DNA of 64,000 nucleotides from an uncultured Faecalibacterium sp. (GCA_934525405.1 CAKSZF010000001.1:1-64000); one strand, 5' to 3'. Shown: positions 52,377-59,867, counted from the first letter of the stretch. Numbers and translations are program-made. The notes: a model not told the origin generated them from the letters alone.

Positions 52377-53048
52377 ATGGATAAGCAAAAGATTAAGAGT
52401 GTTCCGAGGCTGACGACCGACAACCCGGTGAATAATTTTCAGACTGCCCTCAACTTTACTGACGTCAGCGAGGACGGCTGGGTATGGCTGCGGCAACCTG
52501 AAATAGCGCTGACCGAGTACGCGCGGCAGCTCGTCAAGGGCCATGGCAGCAGCATCGATTTGAACTGCAACGATATGGAACTCTCCGAAAGCCTGACCGA
52601 TCACCTCTTCGATGACCCAAAGCAGAGCATCGATGGCCTGATTGCAGAGCATTACACGATTTTGTGGGCTTATGCAACCCTGCGGGAAAAGCTCAAATGG
52701 TACGAGGATGCGGGCATCCCGGCCATTCCTGATTATGGCCTGAATACCATCCGGCGGGCGATCAATCGGTACGGCGCCGCCCCTCAGCTCCAGATGGCGA
52801 TCAAGGAAATGTCAGAGCTCACGAAGGCAATCTGCAATCTCCAGCGGGCCACAACCTTCAACTACCGCAACGGTGCGAAGATCAAGGTCGCCCACGAGAG
52901 CGTCAGGGAAGAAATCGCGGACGTTTACATCATGCTGGCGCAGCTCGTTGAGATCGTCGGCAAGCCGGAAGAGGTACAGCAGATCGTGCTCGAAAAGCTC
53001 GAACAGCTCAAAGGCGACCTGGACGGCGGGGAGGTGCAAAGTGAGTAA
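52377..53048 (+). CDS. Phage protein with MazG-like C-terminal domain
   Basis: A 223-residue protein. The C-terminal 95 residues show the all-alpha NTP pyrophosphatase pattern: YGAAPQLQMAIKEMSELTKA carries the Glu-x-x-Glu metal motif and EEIADVYIMLAQLVEIVG the Glu-x-x-Asp motif. The N-terminal part (DVSEDGWVWLRQPEIAL, YARQLVKG) is unassigned. It may remove non-canonical nucleotides, or lower nucleotide alarmones during infection. It overlaps the ASCH gene by 8 bases. Confidence 0.75.
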   Translation: MDKQKIKSVPRLTTDNPVNNFQTALNFTDVSEDGWVWLRQPEIALTEYARQLVKGHGSSIDLNCNDMELSESLTDHLFDDPKQSIDGLIAEHYTILWAYATLREKLKWYEDAGIPAIPDYGLNTIRRAINRYGAAPQLQMAIKEMSELTKAICNLQRATTFNYRNGAKIKVAHESVREEIADVYIMLAQLVEIVGKPEEVQQIVLEKLEQLKGDLDGGEVQSE

Positions 53049-53643
53049 AGCTGTTTTGCTGAGCGTCCGTCCAAACTGGTGCAAGCTGATTTGGGCCGGG
53101 ATGAAAACGGTTGAAGTGCGCAAGACCTGCCCAAAGCTCGAAACGCCGTTTAAGGTGTACATCTACTGCACCGGTCACGATGGCTGGGTTATGAAGTCGC
53201 CCAAGGCTGGCGTGCAGAAAATGGACAGCAGAGTGATCGGCGAGTTCACCTGCGACAAAATCGACAAGCTCGTCCACGTCGGAACGATGATGGACATAAA
53301 CATTTTGACATCGGACGGGTGGTATAAACCGGCAGATGCACTGCTTCAAGCCGCCTGCCTGACCGAAGAAACCGTTAAAAAATATCTGCAAGGTCGTAAT
53401 GGCTACGGCTGGCACATCTCTGACCTGAAGATTTATGACAAGCCCAGAGACCTTGACGAGTTTTCGCGTTTTGGCTTTTTTGGAATGGGCAGATCAAATT
53501 GTGTTTGTGGAAATTGGCGTTGTGAAAACTATGAAACGTCTTATCACTACATGATTCCACCGACTTGCAAAATCGACGGATGTTCCATTTGCCGCCCGCC
53601 TCAAAGCTGGTGCTATGTGGAGGATGCAGAATGTACGTCATGA
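53041..53643 (+). CDS. ASCH/PUA-like domain protein
   Basis: A 200-residue protein from GTG 53041, with GGGGAGG upstream. The first 110 residues match an ASCH-like RNA-binding or modified-base-reader fold: LSVRPNWCKLIWAGMKTVE, then FKVYIYCTG and VIGEFTCDKID. The C-terminus contains a Cys cluster (CVCGNWRCENYE, CKIDGCSICRPP) that may bind zinc. The biological role in phages is unknown. It overlaps the following gene by 13 bases. Confidence 0.75.
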   Translation: MSKAVLLSVRPNWCKLIWAGMKTVEVRKTCPKLETPFKVYIYCTGHDGWVMKSPKAGVQKMDSRVIGEFTCDKIDKLVHVGTMMDINILTSDGWYKPADALLQAACLTEETVKKYLQGRNGYGWHISDLKIYDKPRDLDEFSRFGFFGMGRSNCVCGNWRCENYETSYHYMIPPTCKIDGCSICRPPQSWCYVEDAECTS

Positions 53644-53942
53644 ATAAAAAATGGGACTCCATCACGAACATTGCCCAGTGCACCAGCGTGTATGTGAGCC
53701 CCGAACACGAAATCAAGGCGGTTCCTACGGGCGGCGGCGCGGTATATCGTCTGGGTCAGTACGAAACGGCAGAAATTGCCCGCGCTGTGCTGAATGATCT
53801 GTATATGCACATTCCGACTGGCTGCATCTACCAGATGCCGAACGACCAGAGGGCACTGGTTCTGGCTCGCGGCATGAGTGATGAACGGCCTGAAAAGTTT
53901 GCTGGGAACGGCAAGAAGCCGGTGCGTAGGGGAGGATCCTGA
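53631..53942 (+). CDS. 103-residue early protein
   Basis: ATG 53631, with GGAGG at 53619-53623. The strand-rich first half (WDSITNIAQCTSVYVSPEHE, YRLGQYETAEIARAVL) and the helix-Pro-loop end resemble small phage proteins of unknown function. The last 20 residues are basic. It shares one base with the next start. Confidence 0.65.
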   Translation: MYVMNKKWDSITNIAQCTSVYVSPEHEIKAVPTGGGAVYRLGQYETAEIARAVLNDLYMHIPTGCIYQMPNDQRALVLARGMSDERPEKFAGNGKKPVRRGGS

Positions 53943-54130
53943 TGGCAAAGAAACATCATTGTGGTCGAAAAGACAGGCCGCAGAGGGTATGCAATCCTGA
54001 TGCTTGCCCCAATTGTATGTACGTCGGAGAGGGCGACAGCTGGTGCGACAAAATCGGAGAAATCGTTCTTTCTGACTGGGAGCCTACAGAGTATTACATG
54101 GGGTGCTGCAAGAAAGGAAAAGAAAAGTGA
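53942..54130 (+). CDS. 62-residue Cys-rich protein
   Basis: ATG 53942. Seven cysteines (HHCGRK, CNPDACPNCMY, WCDKIG, CCKKGKEK) suggest one or two zinc sites. It is the first of four adjacent genes for small Cys-rich proteins. Function unknown. It overlaps the next gene by 4 bases. Confidence 0.65.
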   Translation: MAKKHHCGRKDRPQRVCNPDACPNCMYVGEGDSWCDKIGEIVLSDWEPTEYYMGCCKKGKEK

Positions 54131-54375
54131 CCGCATTAGAGATTTTCAAAACTATTTTGAAGTGGCTTCAGATTATGGCAGTGAGCTATGCAACTGGGGT
54201 GCTCATTGTGTCTGAAATTCCTAAAAGAAAAGCACCACTATGTGACAAGTGTGCCCATCTGCGCTTTAAAAGGGAAAAAAACGATGTGTGCTGCAGATAT
54301 GTCTGCAATTTTTGGGATCTGCCACCCTTTGACGATCCCCCAGAGTTTTGCAATAGATTTGAGGAGAAAAAATGA
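54127..54375 (+). CDS. 82-residue Cys-rich protein
   Basis: GTG 54127 overlaps the previous stop. An N-terminal hydrophobic helix (IFKTILKWLQIMAVSYATGV) precedes a Cys-rich part (CDKCAHLRF, CCRYVCNFW, FCNRFEEKK). A shorter start near 54208 with GGGGTG upstream is possible and would remove the helix. Probably a zinc-binding treble-clef-like protein; family not recognised. Confidence 0.55.
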   Translation: MTALEIFKTILKWLQIMAVSYATGVLIVSEIPKRKAPLCDKCAHLRFKREKNDVCCRYVCNFWDLPPFDDPPEFCNRFEEKK

Positions 54376-54578
54376 AAGCACACGTTGAACCTAAAAGCCG
54401 GGAATGCCCGTTCTGTGGTGCACCGACCTATGAAGTCGTGAGCGTCACGGGCATGAAATGCGTTCGGTGCACCAATAAGAAAAACTGCGGTGCAATCGTC
54501 AGTTTCAACAACAAGGACTGTGATGAACGCGGCGTTTCGCCGGTGATGTACTTCAATCGGCGGGCAGGAAAGGAGTGA
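54372..54578 (+). CDS. Lar-like zinc-ribbon protein
   Basis: A 68-residue protein with a CPFCGAP knuckle near residue 13 and CVRCTNKKNCG near residue 30, and a C-terminal FNRRAGKE-type end. The layout fits Lar-family restriction alleviation proteins, which in prophages reduce host type I restriction, but many related ribbons have no tested function. ATG 54372 overlaps the previous stop. Confidence 0.6.
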   Translation: MKAHVEPKSRECPFCGAPTYEVVSVTGMKCVRCTNKKNCGAIVSFNNKDCDERGVSPVMYFNRRAGKE

Positions 54579-54584
54579 ATAAGG

Positions 54585-54986
54585 GTGCCGTGCTATGAGG
54601 TCGCAATCGAAGCAAGAAAAAATGATACGGTAGAAAAATGTATGTTCTCTGCATGGATTCATGAAGAAAACACTCCGAAAGCCGTAGAAGAAGCCTTGCA
54701 GAAAGTAGCTTATGAACACCCCAATTTTGGAATGCTGCGCCCGGTATGCGTAGAAGAGCAAAAACTGGTAGCAGCGTATTGGCAGGGAACATCGGCACCT
54801 CGCCGGCAGTGGAAAATAGTTCATAAGTATAAAGTGGAATATAGATCCCCAGTGAGTAAGGAACTGCTCAAAAAATCTTATGTGTGGGCAGTATCCGCAG
54901 AAGAAGCTGTGGGCTATGCAAAAGAGAACGCTGGAATTTCGGGACTTATAGTGAATGCGGAGGAATCTAATGAATCTGATTCGTGA
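54585..54986 (+). CDS. 133-residue early protein
   Basis: GTG 54585 with AAAGGAG at 54570-54576. Two similar beta-alpha segments are seen (MFSAWIHEENTPKAVEEALQK and YVWAVSAEEAVGYAKENAG), so the protein may be an internal duplication of a small fold. No family recognised. It overlaps the next gene by 17 bases. Confidence 0.65.
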   Translation: MPCYEVAIEARKNDTVEKCMFSAWIHEENTPKAVEEALQKVAYEHPNFGMLRPVCVEEQKLVAAYWQGTSAPRRQWKIVHKYKVEYRSPVSKELLKKSYVWAVSAEEAVGYAKENAGISGLIVNAEESNESDS

Positions 54987-55122
54987 AATTTTCTTTAGTC
55001 CGATGGTCGTGGATGCGGCCGGAATCATCCTGATTGTGGCTGCATTGCCTATGGTAGGTTGGTCTTGGGCTGTAAGCCACATGGCTGGACCGAAGGTCAA
55101 AAATGCAAAGGAGGGCACATGA
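54970..55122 (+). CDS. 50-residue membrane protein
   Basis: ATG 54970 to TGA 55122, preceded by GGAGGA. One membrane helix (AAGIILIVAALPMVGWSWAV) with a short N-terminal amphipathic part and a basic tail. It overlaps the next gene by 4 bases. Function unknown. Confidence 0.6.
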   Translation: MNLIREIFFSPMVVDAAGIILIVAALPMVGWSWAVSHMAGPKVKNAKEGT

Positions 55123-55250
55123 AAGCACATCTGGCGTTCCTGTGCAATGGCCGGTGTCAGTGGTGCAAAAGCCGTTGGGACTGCGGCAAAGCGAGAAGAT
55201 TCCTAGCAAAAATTTTCGGGTGCAAAGATTGGAGATGGCAAAACAGATGA
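55119..55250 (+). CDS. 43-residue Cys-rich basic protein
   Basis: ATG 55119 with AAAGGAGG upstream. Cysteines in LCNGRCQWCKSRWDC and IFGCKDW and many basic residues suggest a tiny zinc-binding, perhaps nucleic-acid binding, protein. It overlaps the next gene by 16 bases. Confidence 0.55.
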   Translation: MKAHLAFLCNGRCQWCKSRWDCGKARRFLAKIFGCKDWRWQNR

Positions 55251-55939
55251 AGAACATTCGCCAGCAGCGGGCTGATGAACGGGATAAGGCGGCGCAGATC
55301 TTCACTTGGTGTATGGTGGTGGCTATGCACCAGGAAGAGGGCATTGGAGCCACACGCTTGGAGCGGGCCTGTAATGAGATGCACGAGTTTCAGCAGCGGT
55401 ATAGGACAAAAATCCTGACCGAGAACCGCAAGAGTGCAACGGATGCCATGCGGGAGGACTTGAAAGGTATCTGTGATTTTGAGGTCCGGCTTCCGCAGAC
55501 CAAGGCTCCGCGCAACCGCAGGGAAGAGCAGCTCCGCATGGCCCAGAACGAGGGCGCAGAGATCGCCTGGCTGGTTATGGCGGCAACAACGCACCTGACC
55601 TTCGGCTTCGGCAAGGAACGGCTTGCCCGCTTGAAGCAGGAAACGCTGGATAACTACCGGCAGTACATCGGATGGGTAGAGCAGGACGGTGAAGCCTATG
55701 CAATGGAACTGCTTCGCCGCTGTTCGGAACAGGCTTTGCAGGAAGAACTCAAAATCAACGATATGCGGGAAAGCAAAGATCATATCCTGCCCGGCGGCTC
55801 CGCAGAAGCCCAGAGGGCAGATATGCTGCGGGCAATGGAGGCCGTATCGGCTAAGATGGCAGCAGAGCGCGGCATTACCCGCCAGCCGCTGGCCGTTTTG
55901 AGCCAGAGTGAAATTTCCCGCCGCATGAGCGCAATTTGA
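55235..55939 (+). CDS. 234-residue helical phage protein before arpU
   Basis: A long helical protein without a recognised domain. Sections such as EMHEFQQRYRTKILTENRK, then EEQLRMAQNEGAEIAWLVM and ETLDNYRQYIGWVEQDGEA suggest a structured, soluble protein, and the end (AERGITRQPLAVLSQSEISR) is conserved-looking. The start is uncertain: ATG 55235 or ATG 55247; only GGAG at 55231-55234 is nearby. The 100 bases behind it hold no gene. Confidence 0.65.
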   Translation: MAKQMKNIRQQRADERDKAAQIFTWCMVVAMHQEEGIGATRLERACNEMHEFQQRYRTKILTENRKSATDAMREDLKGICDFEVRLPQTKAPRNRREEQLRMAQNEGAEIAWLVMAATTHLTFGFGKERLARLKQETLDNYRQYIGWVEQDGEAYAMELLRRCSEQALQEELKINDMRESKDHILPGGSAEAQRADMLRAMEAVSAKMAAERGITRQPLAVLSQSEISRRMSAI

Positions 55940-56040
55940 GCAAACAAAAAGAGGACTGCTTGCGCAATCCCCCGAGAAAAGCAATTCTATTATACCTAAA
56001 TTGATGGATTTTGGCAACGTAGAACAGGAGGATGCGCAAA

Positions 56041-56607
56041 ATGACTATCCCGGAAGATATGATGGCGTTCATCGAAGAAACTGCCCGCAAAGCTGCCCGC
56101 GAGGGTGCAAAGGAAGTTGTGGCCGAGCAGGCCCGTAAAGCCGCAGGCCGGTGTGACCGCCGGTTGCGGAACACGAAGTTGCTCCTGAAGAACTACCGGA
56201 TGTTCAAAAAACATTGCACGGGTGCGGTCTATACGGACGAGGCTGGCGAACATGATGGTCAGGAGGAAGAAACCGCACTGGAACTGCTGGACATGATGCT
56301 CCAGCGGAACAATGCCATTACGGTTGAATCCATCCGCAACAGCTGCCGGCGCACTAAAATCATGATTCGCCATATCGATGCAATGCTTGGCCTGTACGAA
56401 ACCTACTGCGCCCAGAGCGACAATGAAGCTCTGAAGCGGGGCCTGCGCATCATCAAGGCCATGTACATTGACGAGACCGCCAAGCCTGTGGAGCAGATCG
56501 CAATGCAGGAAAACGTGAGCGCCCGGCAGGTTTACCGTGACCATGATGCAGCGGTGGATAAAATCTCGATGCTGATGTTTGGGATCGACGCCCTGGAAAT
56601 GTCTTAG
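56041..56607 (+). CDS. ArpU-family late transcription regulator
   Basis: A 188-residue protein of the ArpU/RinA-like family that switches on late genes of Gram-positive phages. The C-terminal sigma-70 region 4-like HTH is seen in LRIIKAMYIDETAKPVEQIAMQENVSARQVYRDHDAA, cited here only as the region 142-178. The N-terminal part is basic and helical. ATG 56041 has AGGAGG at 56026-56031 with 9-base spacing; the ATG at 56032 touches that site. Just downstream lie three 11-bp-spaced repeats that could be its target. Confidence 0.88.
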   Translation: MTIPEDMMAFIEETARKAAREGAKEVVAEQARKAAGRCDRRLRNTKLLLKNYRMFKKHCTGAVYTDEAGEHDGQEEETALELLDMMLQRNNAITVESIRNSCRRTKIMIRHIDAMLGLYETYCAQSDNEALKRGLRIIKAMYIDETAKPVEQIAMQENVSARQVYRDHDAAVDKISMLMFGIDALEMS

Positions 56608-56610
56608 TCC

Positions 56611-56657
56611 GATGTCAAAAAGATGTCATGGACGTGTCACAGCAAAAGTGGTACAAT
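56611..56657 (+). promoter_or_regulatory. Candidate late promoter with three 11-bp-spaced repeats
   Basis: GATGTCA at 56611 and 56622 and CGTGTCA at 56633 are spaced exactly 11 bases, one helical turn. A -10 box TACAAT follows at 56652-56657, 12 bases behind the last repeat, and no normal -35 is seen. This is what an activator-dependent promoter looks like; ArpU is the obvious candidate. Confidence 0.6.
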
Positions 56658-56686
56658 AATACCGTAAAATTCTAATCATAGCGCAT

Positions 56687-56721
56687 TACCCGCCCGGTTT
56701 CGCCACCGGGCGGGTATTTTT
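56687..56721 (+). terminator. Strong terminator directly after the late promoter
   Basis: TACCCGCCCGGT (56687-56698) pairs perfectly with ACCGGGCGGGTA (56705-56716), followed by TTTTT. It can end the early operon but also lies within about 60 bases of the candidate late start site. Confidence 0.85.
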
Positions 56722-56802
56722 ATGCCCGGAAAGGAGGAAAGATACCGCCGCTCCCCAATTTGTCCCGCCACGCCAGCGGGGAAAGCAAAGAAGGGAGAAA
56801 AG

Positions 56803-57390
56803 ATGAATCAGCAAGTAGTGTATCAGGATATTTCACAGATCCATCCCTATGAAAATAACCCCAGAAACAACGAAGCTGCCATTGAGCCGGTGGCCCAGAG
56901 CATCAAAGAGTTTGGCTTCCGGGTGCCCATCTTGATTGATGGGAAAGGAACCATCATTGCCGGACACACCCGCTATGAGGCCGCGAAAAGGCTGGGCATG
57001 GACAAAGTGCCCTGCATCCGGGTCGATGACCTGACGGATGCGCAGATTAAGGCCTACCGCATTGCAGACAACAAGGTGGCAGAGGCATCCTCTTGGAATG
57101 ATGATGTACTCCGCGCCGAAATGGATGCATTGCAGGCGCTGGATGTAGATCTGAGCAGCACTGGCTTCAGCGAAGTGGAACTTGATGGTCTGCTCCGGGA
57201 TGTGGACGATTCTGATTTTGAGGAGTTTTTCACGGAACCTGCCCAACAGCCGCCCAAAGCGACCGATACAGGCCCGGACCCCGAAAGCCAGCAATCTGGA
57301 CAGCCTGCACCTTTTCAGCCCGCTACGGCGCAACAGAGCGGCTCTAAGCTTATCCAGTGCCCGCACTGCGGAGAATGGTTTGAAACATGA
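56803..57390 (+). CDS. ParB/sulfiredoxin-like nuclease domain protein
   Basis: A 195-residue protein with a ParB N-terminal domain at about 1-100: ISQIHPYENNPRNNEAAIE, GTIIAGHTRYEAAKRLG and RIADNKVAEAS. The C-terminus ends in a zinc-knuckle-like CPHCGEWF. Such proteins stand before terminases in many phages, sometimes fused to a DNA methylase, and may nick or bind DNA. ATG 56803 has AAGGGAG upstream; a longer frame from 56722 lies within a leader. The next gene starts inside its last codons. Confidence 0.82.
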   Translation: MNQQVVYQDISQIHPYENNPRNNEAAIEPVAQSIKEFGFRVPILIDGKGTIIAGHTRYEAAKRLGMDKVPCIRVDDLTDAQIKAYRIADNKVAEASSWNDDVLRAEMDALQALDVDLSSTGFSEVELDGLLRDVDDSDFEEFFTEPAQQPPKATDTGPDPESQQSGQPAPFQPATAQQSGSKLIQCPHCGEWFET

Positions 57391-58136
57391 GGCTGTGTTT
57401 GGCGGGAACATTCCCGTCAGAGAAAATCGTGCGGGAAAACAGGCCGGAGTACGTTCTGGAGAGCTTTTTCTATATCAAGCCGTGGCAGGTCGAGGAAATG
57501 CCGAAGTGGAAGATGTTCCTGCTCGACAGCGGGGCATTCACGTTTATGCACGGGGTAGAGGCTTCATCAAAGCCAGTGGATTGGGACGGGTACCTGAGCA
57601 GGTATATCGACTTCATCAACCGCCACAACGTGCAACACTTCTTCGAGTTGGACGTAGATATCATCGTAGGTTATGATGCGGTAAAGCGCATGAGAACCCG
57701 CCTTGAAGCCGAAACGGGCAAGCAGAGCATTCCCGTCTGGCACCGCTCCCGCGGCCTTGACGAGTTCAAGCGCCTGTGCAGGGACTATCCCTATATCGGC
57801 ATCGGCGGCTTCGCAATCAAGCACATCCAGCCCAGCGAGTACGGCTACATCAAACGGCTGGTGCAGTATGCGAACGCCTGCGGGGTGCGGGTGCACGGCC
57901 TGGGCTACACCAAAAAGGATGCAGTTGACTTTGGATTTTATAGCGTGGACAGCACCACATGGACTACACAGGTCAATTTTGGCGGCTTGTCCTACTTCAA
58001 CGGCTCAGAAATGGTTGTGGTCAGGCCCCCGAAGGGCATGATAGGCGCAGACTATCGGATTCGCCGAGAGTATGCACTGAAAGAATGGATCAAATACCAG
58101 AAGTACCTTGATACGAAAGGAAAATGGCGTGGATAA
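57387..58136 (+). CDS. TGT/DpdA-like 7-deazaguanine transglycosylase
   Basis: A 249-residue TIM-barrel-type protein related to tRNA-guanine transglycosylases and their DNA-acting DpdA relatives. LLDSGAFTFM (45-54) corresponds to the DSGG(F/Y)Q motif of TGT with the base-binding Asp, here Asp47. FELDVD (86-91), HGLGYT (170-175) and SVDSTTW (186-192), with Asp188 as possible nucleophile, follow. No C-terminal zinc site of bacterial TGT is seen, so DNA rather than tRNA is the likely substrate. It starts a cassette with methyltransferase, QueF-like and QueT-like genes. Confidence 0.7.
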   Translation: MRLCLAGTFPSEKIVRENRPEYVLESFFYIKPWQVEEMPKWKMFLLDSGAFTFMHGVEASSKPVDWDGYLSRYIDFINRHNVQHFFELDVDIIVGYDAVKRMRTRLEAETGKQSIPVWHRSRGLDEFKRLCRDYPYIGIGGFAIKHIQPSEYGYIKRLVQYANACGVRVHGLGYTKKDAVDFGFYSVDSTTWTTQVNFGGLSYFNGSEMVVVRPPKGMIGADYRIRREYALKEWIKYQKYLDTKGKWRG

Positions 58137-58974
58137 AGATATCGTATACCGCGTTGAGGATGGCATGGACAGAGAAAAAATCCTCTGCACCACCTACCAG
58201 ATGCGAAATTTTTATATGCAGTTCAGGGATGGCTTTTTCACCAACCTGGACGTGATGAACTACATCCAGCACCTTGCTGCCGCCCACATGGCGAAAAAGG
58301 GGATGAACGTGCTGGATGTGTGCTGCGGCCGCTCTTTGATGCTCCCGTTGTTGCGCTACTATGCAAAGGACATCGCATCCTATACCGGCGTAGACATCAG
58401 CAAAGCGAACATCAAGGAAGCCATGCGCGGCGCGACCGCAAAAAATCTCGAACCCAAAGACCTGGCCTCCTACTATCCGTTCCGGGTGGGCTGGAAGCTG
58501 GGCAACGTTGCCGAGATGTCGAAAGTCATTCCGGCGGGGTTCGCCGATTTTGTAATTTACACCTCTGCCATTGAGCACATGCACCCCGTAGATGGCGCAA
58601 AAAGCCTTGCAGAATGCTACAAGGTGATGAAGCCGGGTGCAAAAATGTTTCTCTCCTGCCCGAATACCCCGGGCAATGGGTATCAGACCCAGTACCGCGC
58701 CCACGTCTATGAGTGGGGTTACGATGAGCTGAAAAGTAAGCTGGCCGAAATCGGATTCAGCATTGTGCAGGAAGTGGGCCTGGTCACCAGCGTCCGGGAA
58801 ATGGATGAGTTCTATTCCAAGCAGGAGCCGGCACTGCGGGACTTCTACACCCGCATGAAAGCCTATGTCCCGTCTGCATTCCTCACAACCTTTATGGCGA
58901 TTCCGTTCCCGCGTGAGGCAAAAGAACTGCTGTTCATCGTTCAGAAGCCGAAAGGAGAAGAAAACAATGGCTAA
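58129..58974 (+). CDS. Class I SAM-dependent methyltransferase of the deazaguanine cassette
   Basis: A 281-residue Rossmann-type methyltransferase. Motif I is VLDVCCGRS (61-69), then TGVDISKANI and, at the motif IV position, VIYTSAIEHMHP, which resembles small-molecule methyltransferases rather than DNA base methylases with NPPY. Catalysis by the C-terminal half is unassigned. It overlaps the transglycosylase gene by 8 bases, with GTG 58129 placed 8 bases behind AAAGG. By context it may methylate preQ1 or another base intermediate; this is inference. Confidence 0.75.
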   Translation: MDKDIVYRVEDGMDREKILCTTYQMRNFYMQFRDGFFTNLDVMNYIQHLAAAHMAKKGMNVLDVCCGRSLMLPLLRYYAKDIASYTGVDISKANIKEAMRGATAKNLEPKDLASYYPFRVGWKLGNVAEMSKVIPAGFADFVIYTSAIEHMHPVDGAKSLAECYKVMKPGAKMFLSCPNTPGNGYQTQYRAHVYEWGYDELKSKLAEIGFSIVQEVGLVTSVREMDEFYSKQEPALRDFYTRMKAYVPSAFLTTFMAIPFPREAKELLFIVQKPKGEENNG

Positions 58975-59278
58975 GTTTGAAAATCGCTACGGCGTGCGAA
59001 AAATTGTCTACAAGCAGAAATGCCGGTGCTTCTGCCCCATCGGAAAGGCAGACTACACCAATGAATTTACCGTGACCATGGAGCCGGCAGAGATTATCCC
59101 GGACTACTGCGAGATCGACAAGTTCATCCGCGAATGTCTGGAAGGCGAAAGCCTGGTCATCGAGGAAGCGGCCAGCAAGCTGAAGAAAAAGCTGGTTGAG
59201 GAAGTGCACCCCAGCTGGATCATGGTCGAATCCGCGGTGAATGACGCACCCCACGGTAATGTGGTCGTTATGGTATGA
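58967..59278 (+). CDS. QueF-like T-fold protein
   Basis: A 103-residue protein. CRCFCPIGKADYTNEFTVT resembles the Cys-Pro-x-(T)Gly-x-x-Asp-Phe/Tyr motif of QueF, where this Cys (here Cys23) attacks preQ0. The acidic helix region (EIDKFIRECLEGESLVIEE) fits the T-fold. It is shorter than usual QueF and lacks the full NADPH loop, so reductase activity is uncertain; it may bind a 7-deazaguanine instead. It lies between a methyltransferase and a QueT-like transporter. AAAGGAG precedes ATG 58967. Confidence 0.5.
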   Translation: MAKFENRYGVRKIVYKQKCRCFCPIGKADYTNEFTVTMEPAEIIPDYCEIDKFIRECLEGESLVIEEAASKLKKKLVEEVHPSWIMVESAVNDAPHGNVVVMV

Positions 59279-59292
59279 GGGGGACAGGGAAC

Positions 59293-59754
59293 ATGAAAAA
59301 CACCAAAGCCCTCTGCCAAACTGCAGTTGTCGCGGCTCTGTATGTCGCCTTAACTACCCTGAACCCGCTGTCCTGGGGAGCTGTGCAGTTCCGCGTGTCC
59401 AATATGCTGTGCGCACTCCCGTTCAAGGATAAGCGGTATGCCCCGGCGGTGCTGCTGGGAATTGCAATCGCAAACGCAACGAGCCCTTTCGGCCCGGTCG
59501 ATGTGCTCTTTGGCCTGCTGGCTGAGGGGACTGCATACGCACTGGTGGTCTGGGGGCCGTGGAAAAAACTGGGGATTCTGTGGAAAGCGGTTATCCTCTC
59601 CCTGTCCGTGGCTCTGTTCATCGGCGTGGAACTGTCTATGATGGTCGGCGCACCGTTCTGGCTGACAAGTGCTGGCCTGTTCGTGGGCACATTCCTAGCT
59701 GTGGAACTGGGAAACCTGATGATCTCTAAAACCGCTCTCGCAAAGGTCGTGTGA
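59293..59754 (+). CDS. QueT-like queuosine-precursor transporter (ECF S component)
   Basis: A 153-residue membrane protein with five or six helices. The sequence AALYVALTTLNPLSWGAVQFR and the SNMLCALPF, GIAIANATSPFGPVDVLFG region are typical of QueT S components, which pair with the host ECF energy module to import queuine or preQ-type bases. ATG 59293 follows GAGGGGG at 59277-59283. The presence of a QueT-like gene in a phage late region beside a DpdA-like gene supports salvage of a 7-deazaguanine base. The 113 bases behind it hold no gene. Confidence 0.8.
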   Translation: MKNTKALCQTAVVAALYVALTTLNPLSWGAVQFRVSNMLCALPFKDKRYAPAVLLGIAIANATSPFGPVDVLFGLLAEGTAYALVVWGPWKKLGILWKAVILSLSVALFIGVELSMMVGAPFWLTSAGLFVGTFLAVELGNLMISKTALAKVV

Positions 59755-59867
59755 GAGGGGACGCGGCGCTGGCTCTGCAAAGGGTCGGCGCTTTTTCTTC
59801 GGAACAACACAACAGCCCGGGTAGATACCGGGACAGAAAATGAAGAAGGATAGTGGTGGCGATGTAG

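Noticed and set aside
59755-59867. Terminator after the QueT-like gene
   Set aside because: GGCGCT...GGCGC followed by TTTTT looks suggestive, but the arms are not complementary; no stable stem forms.
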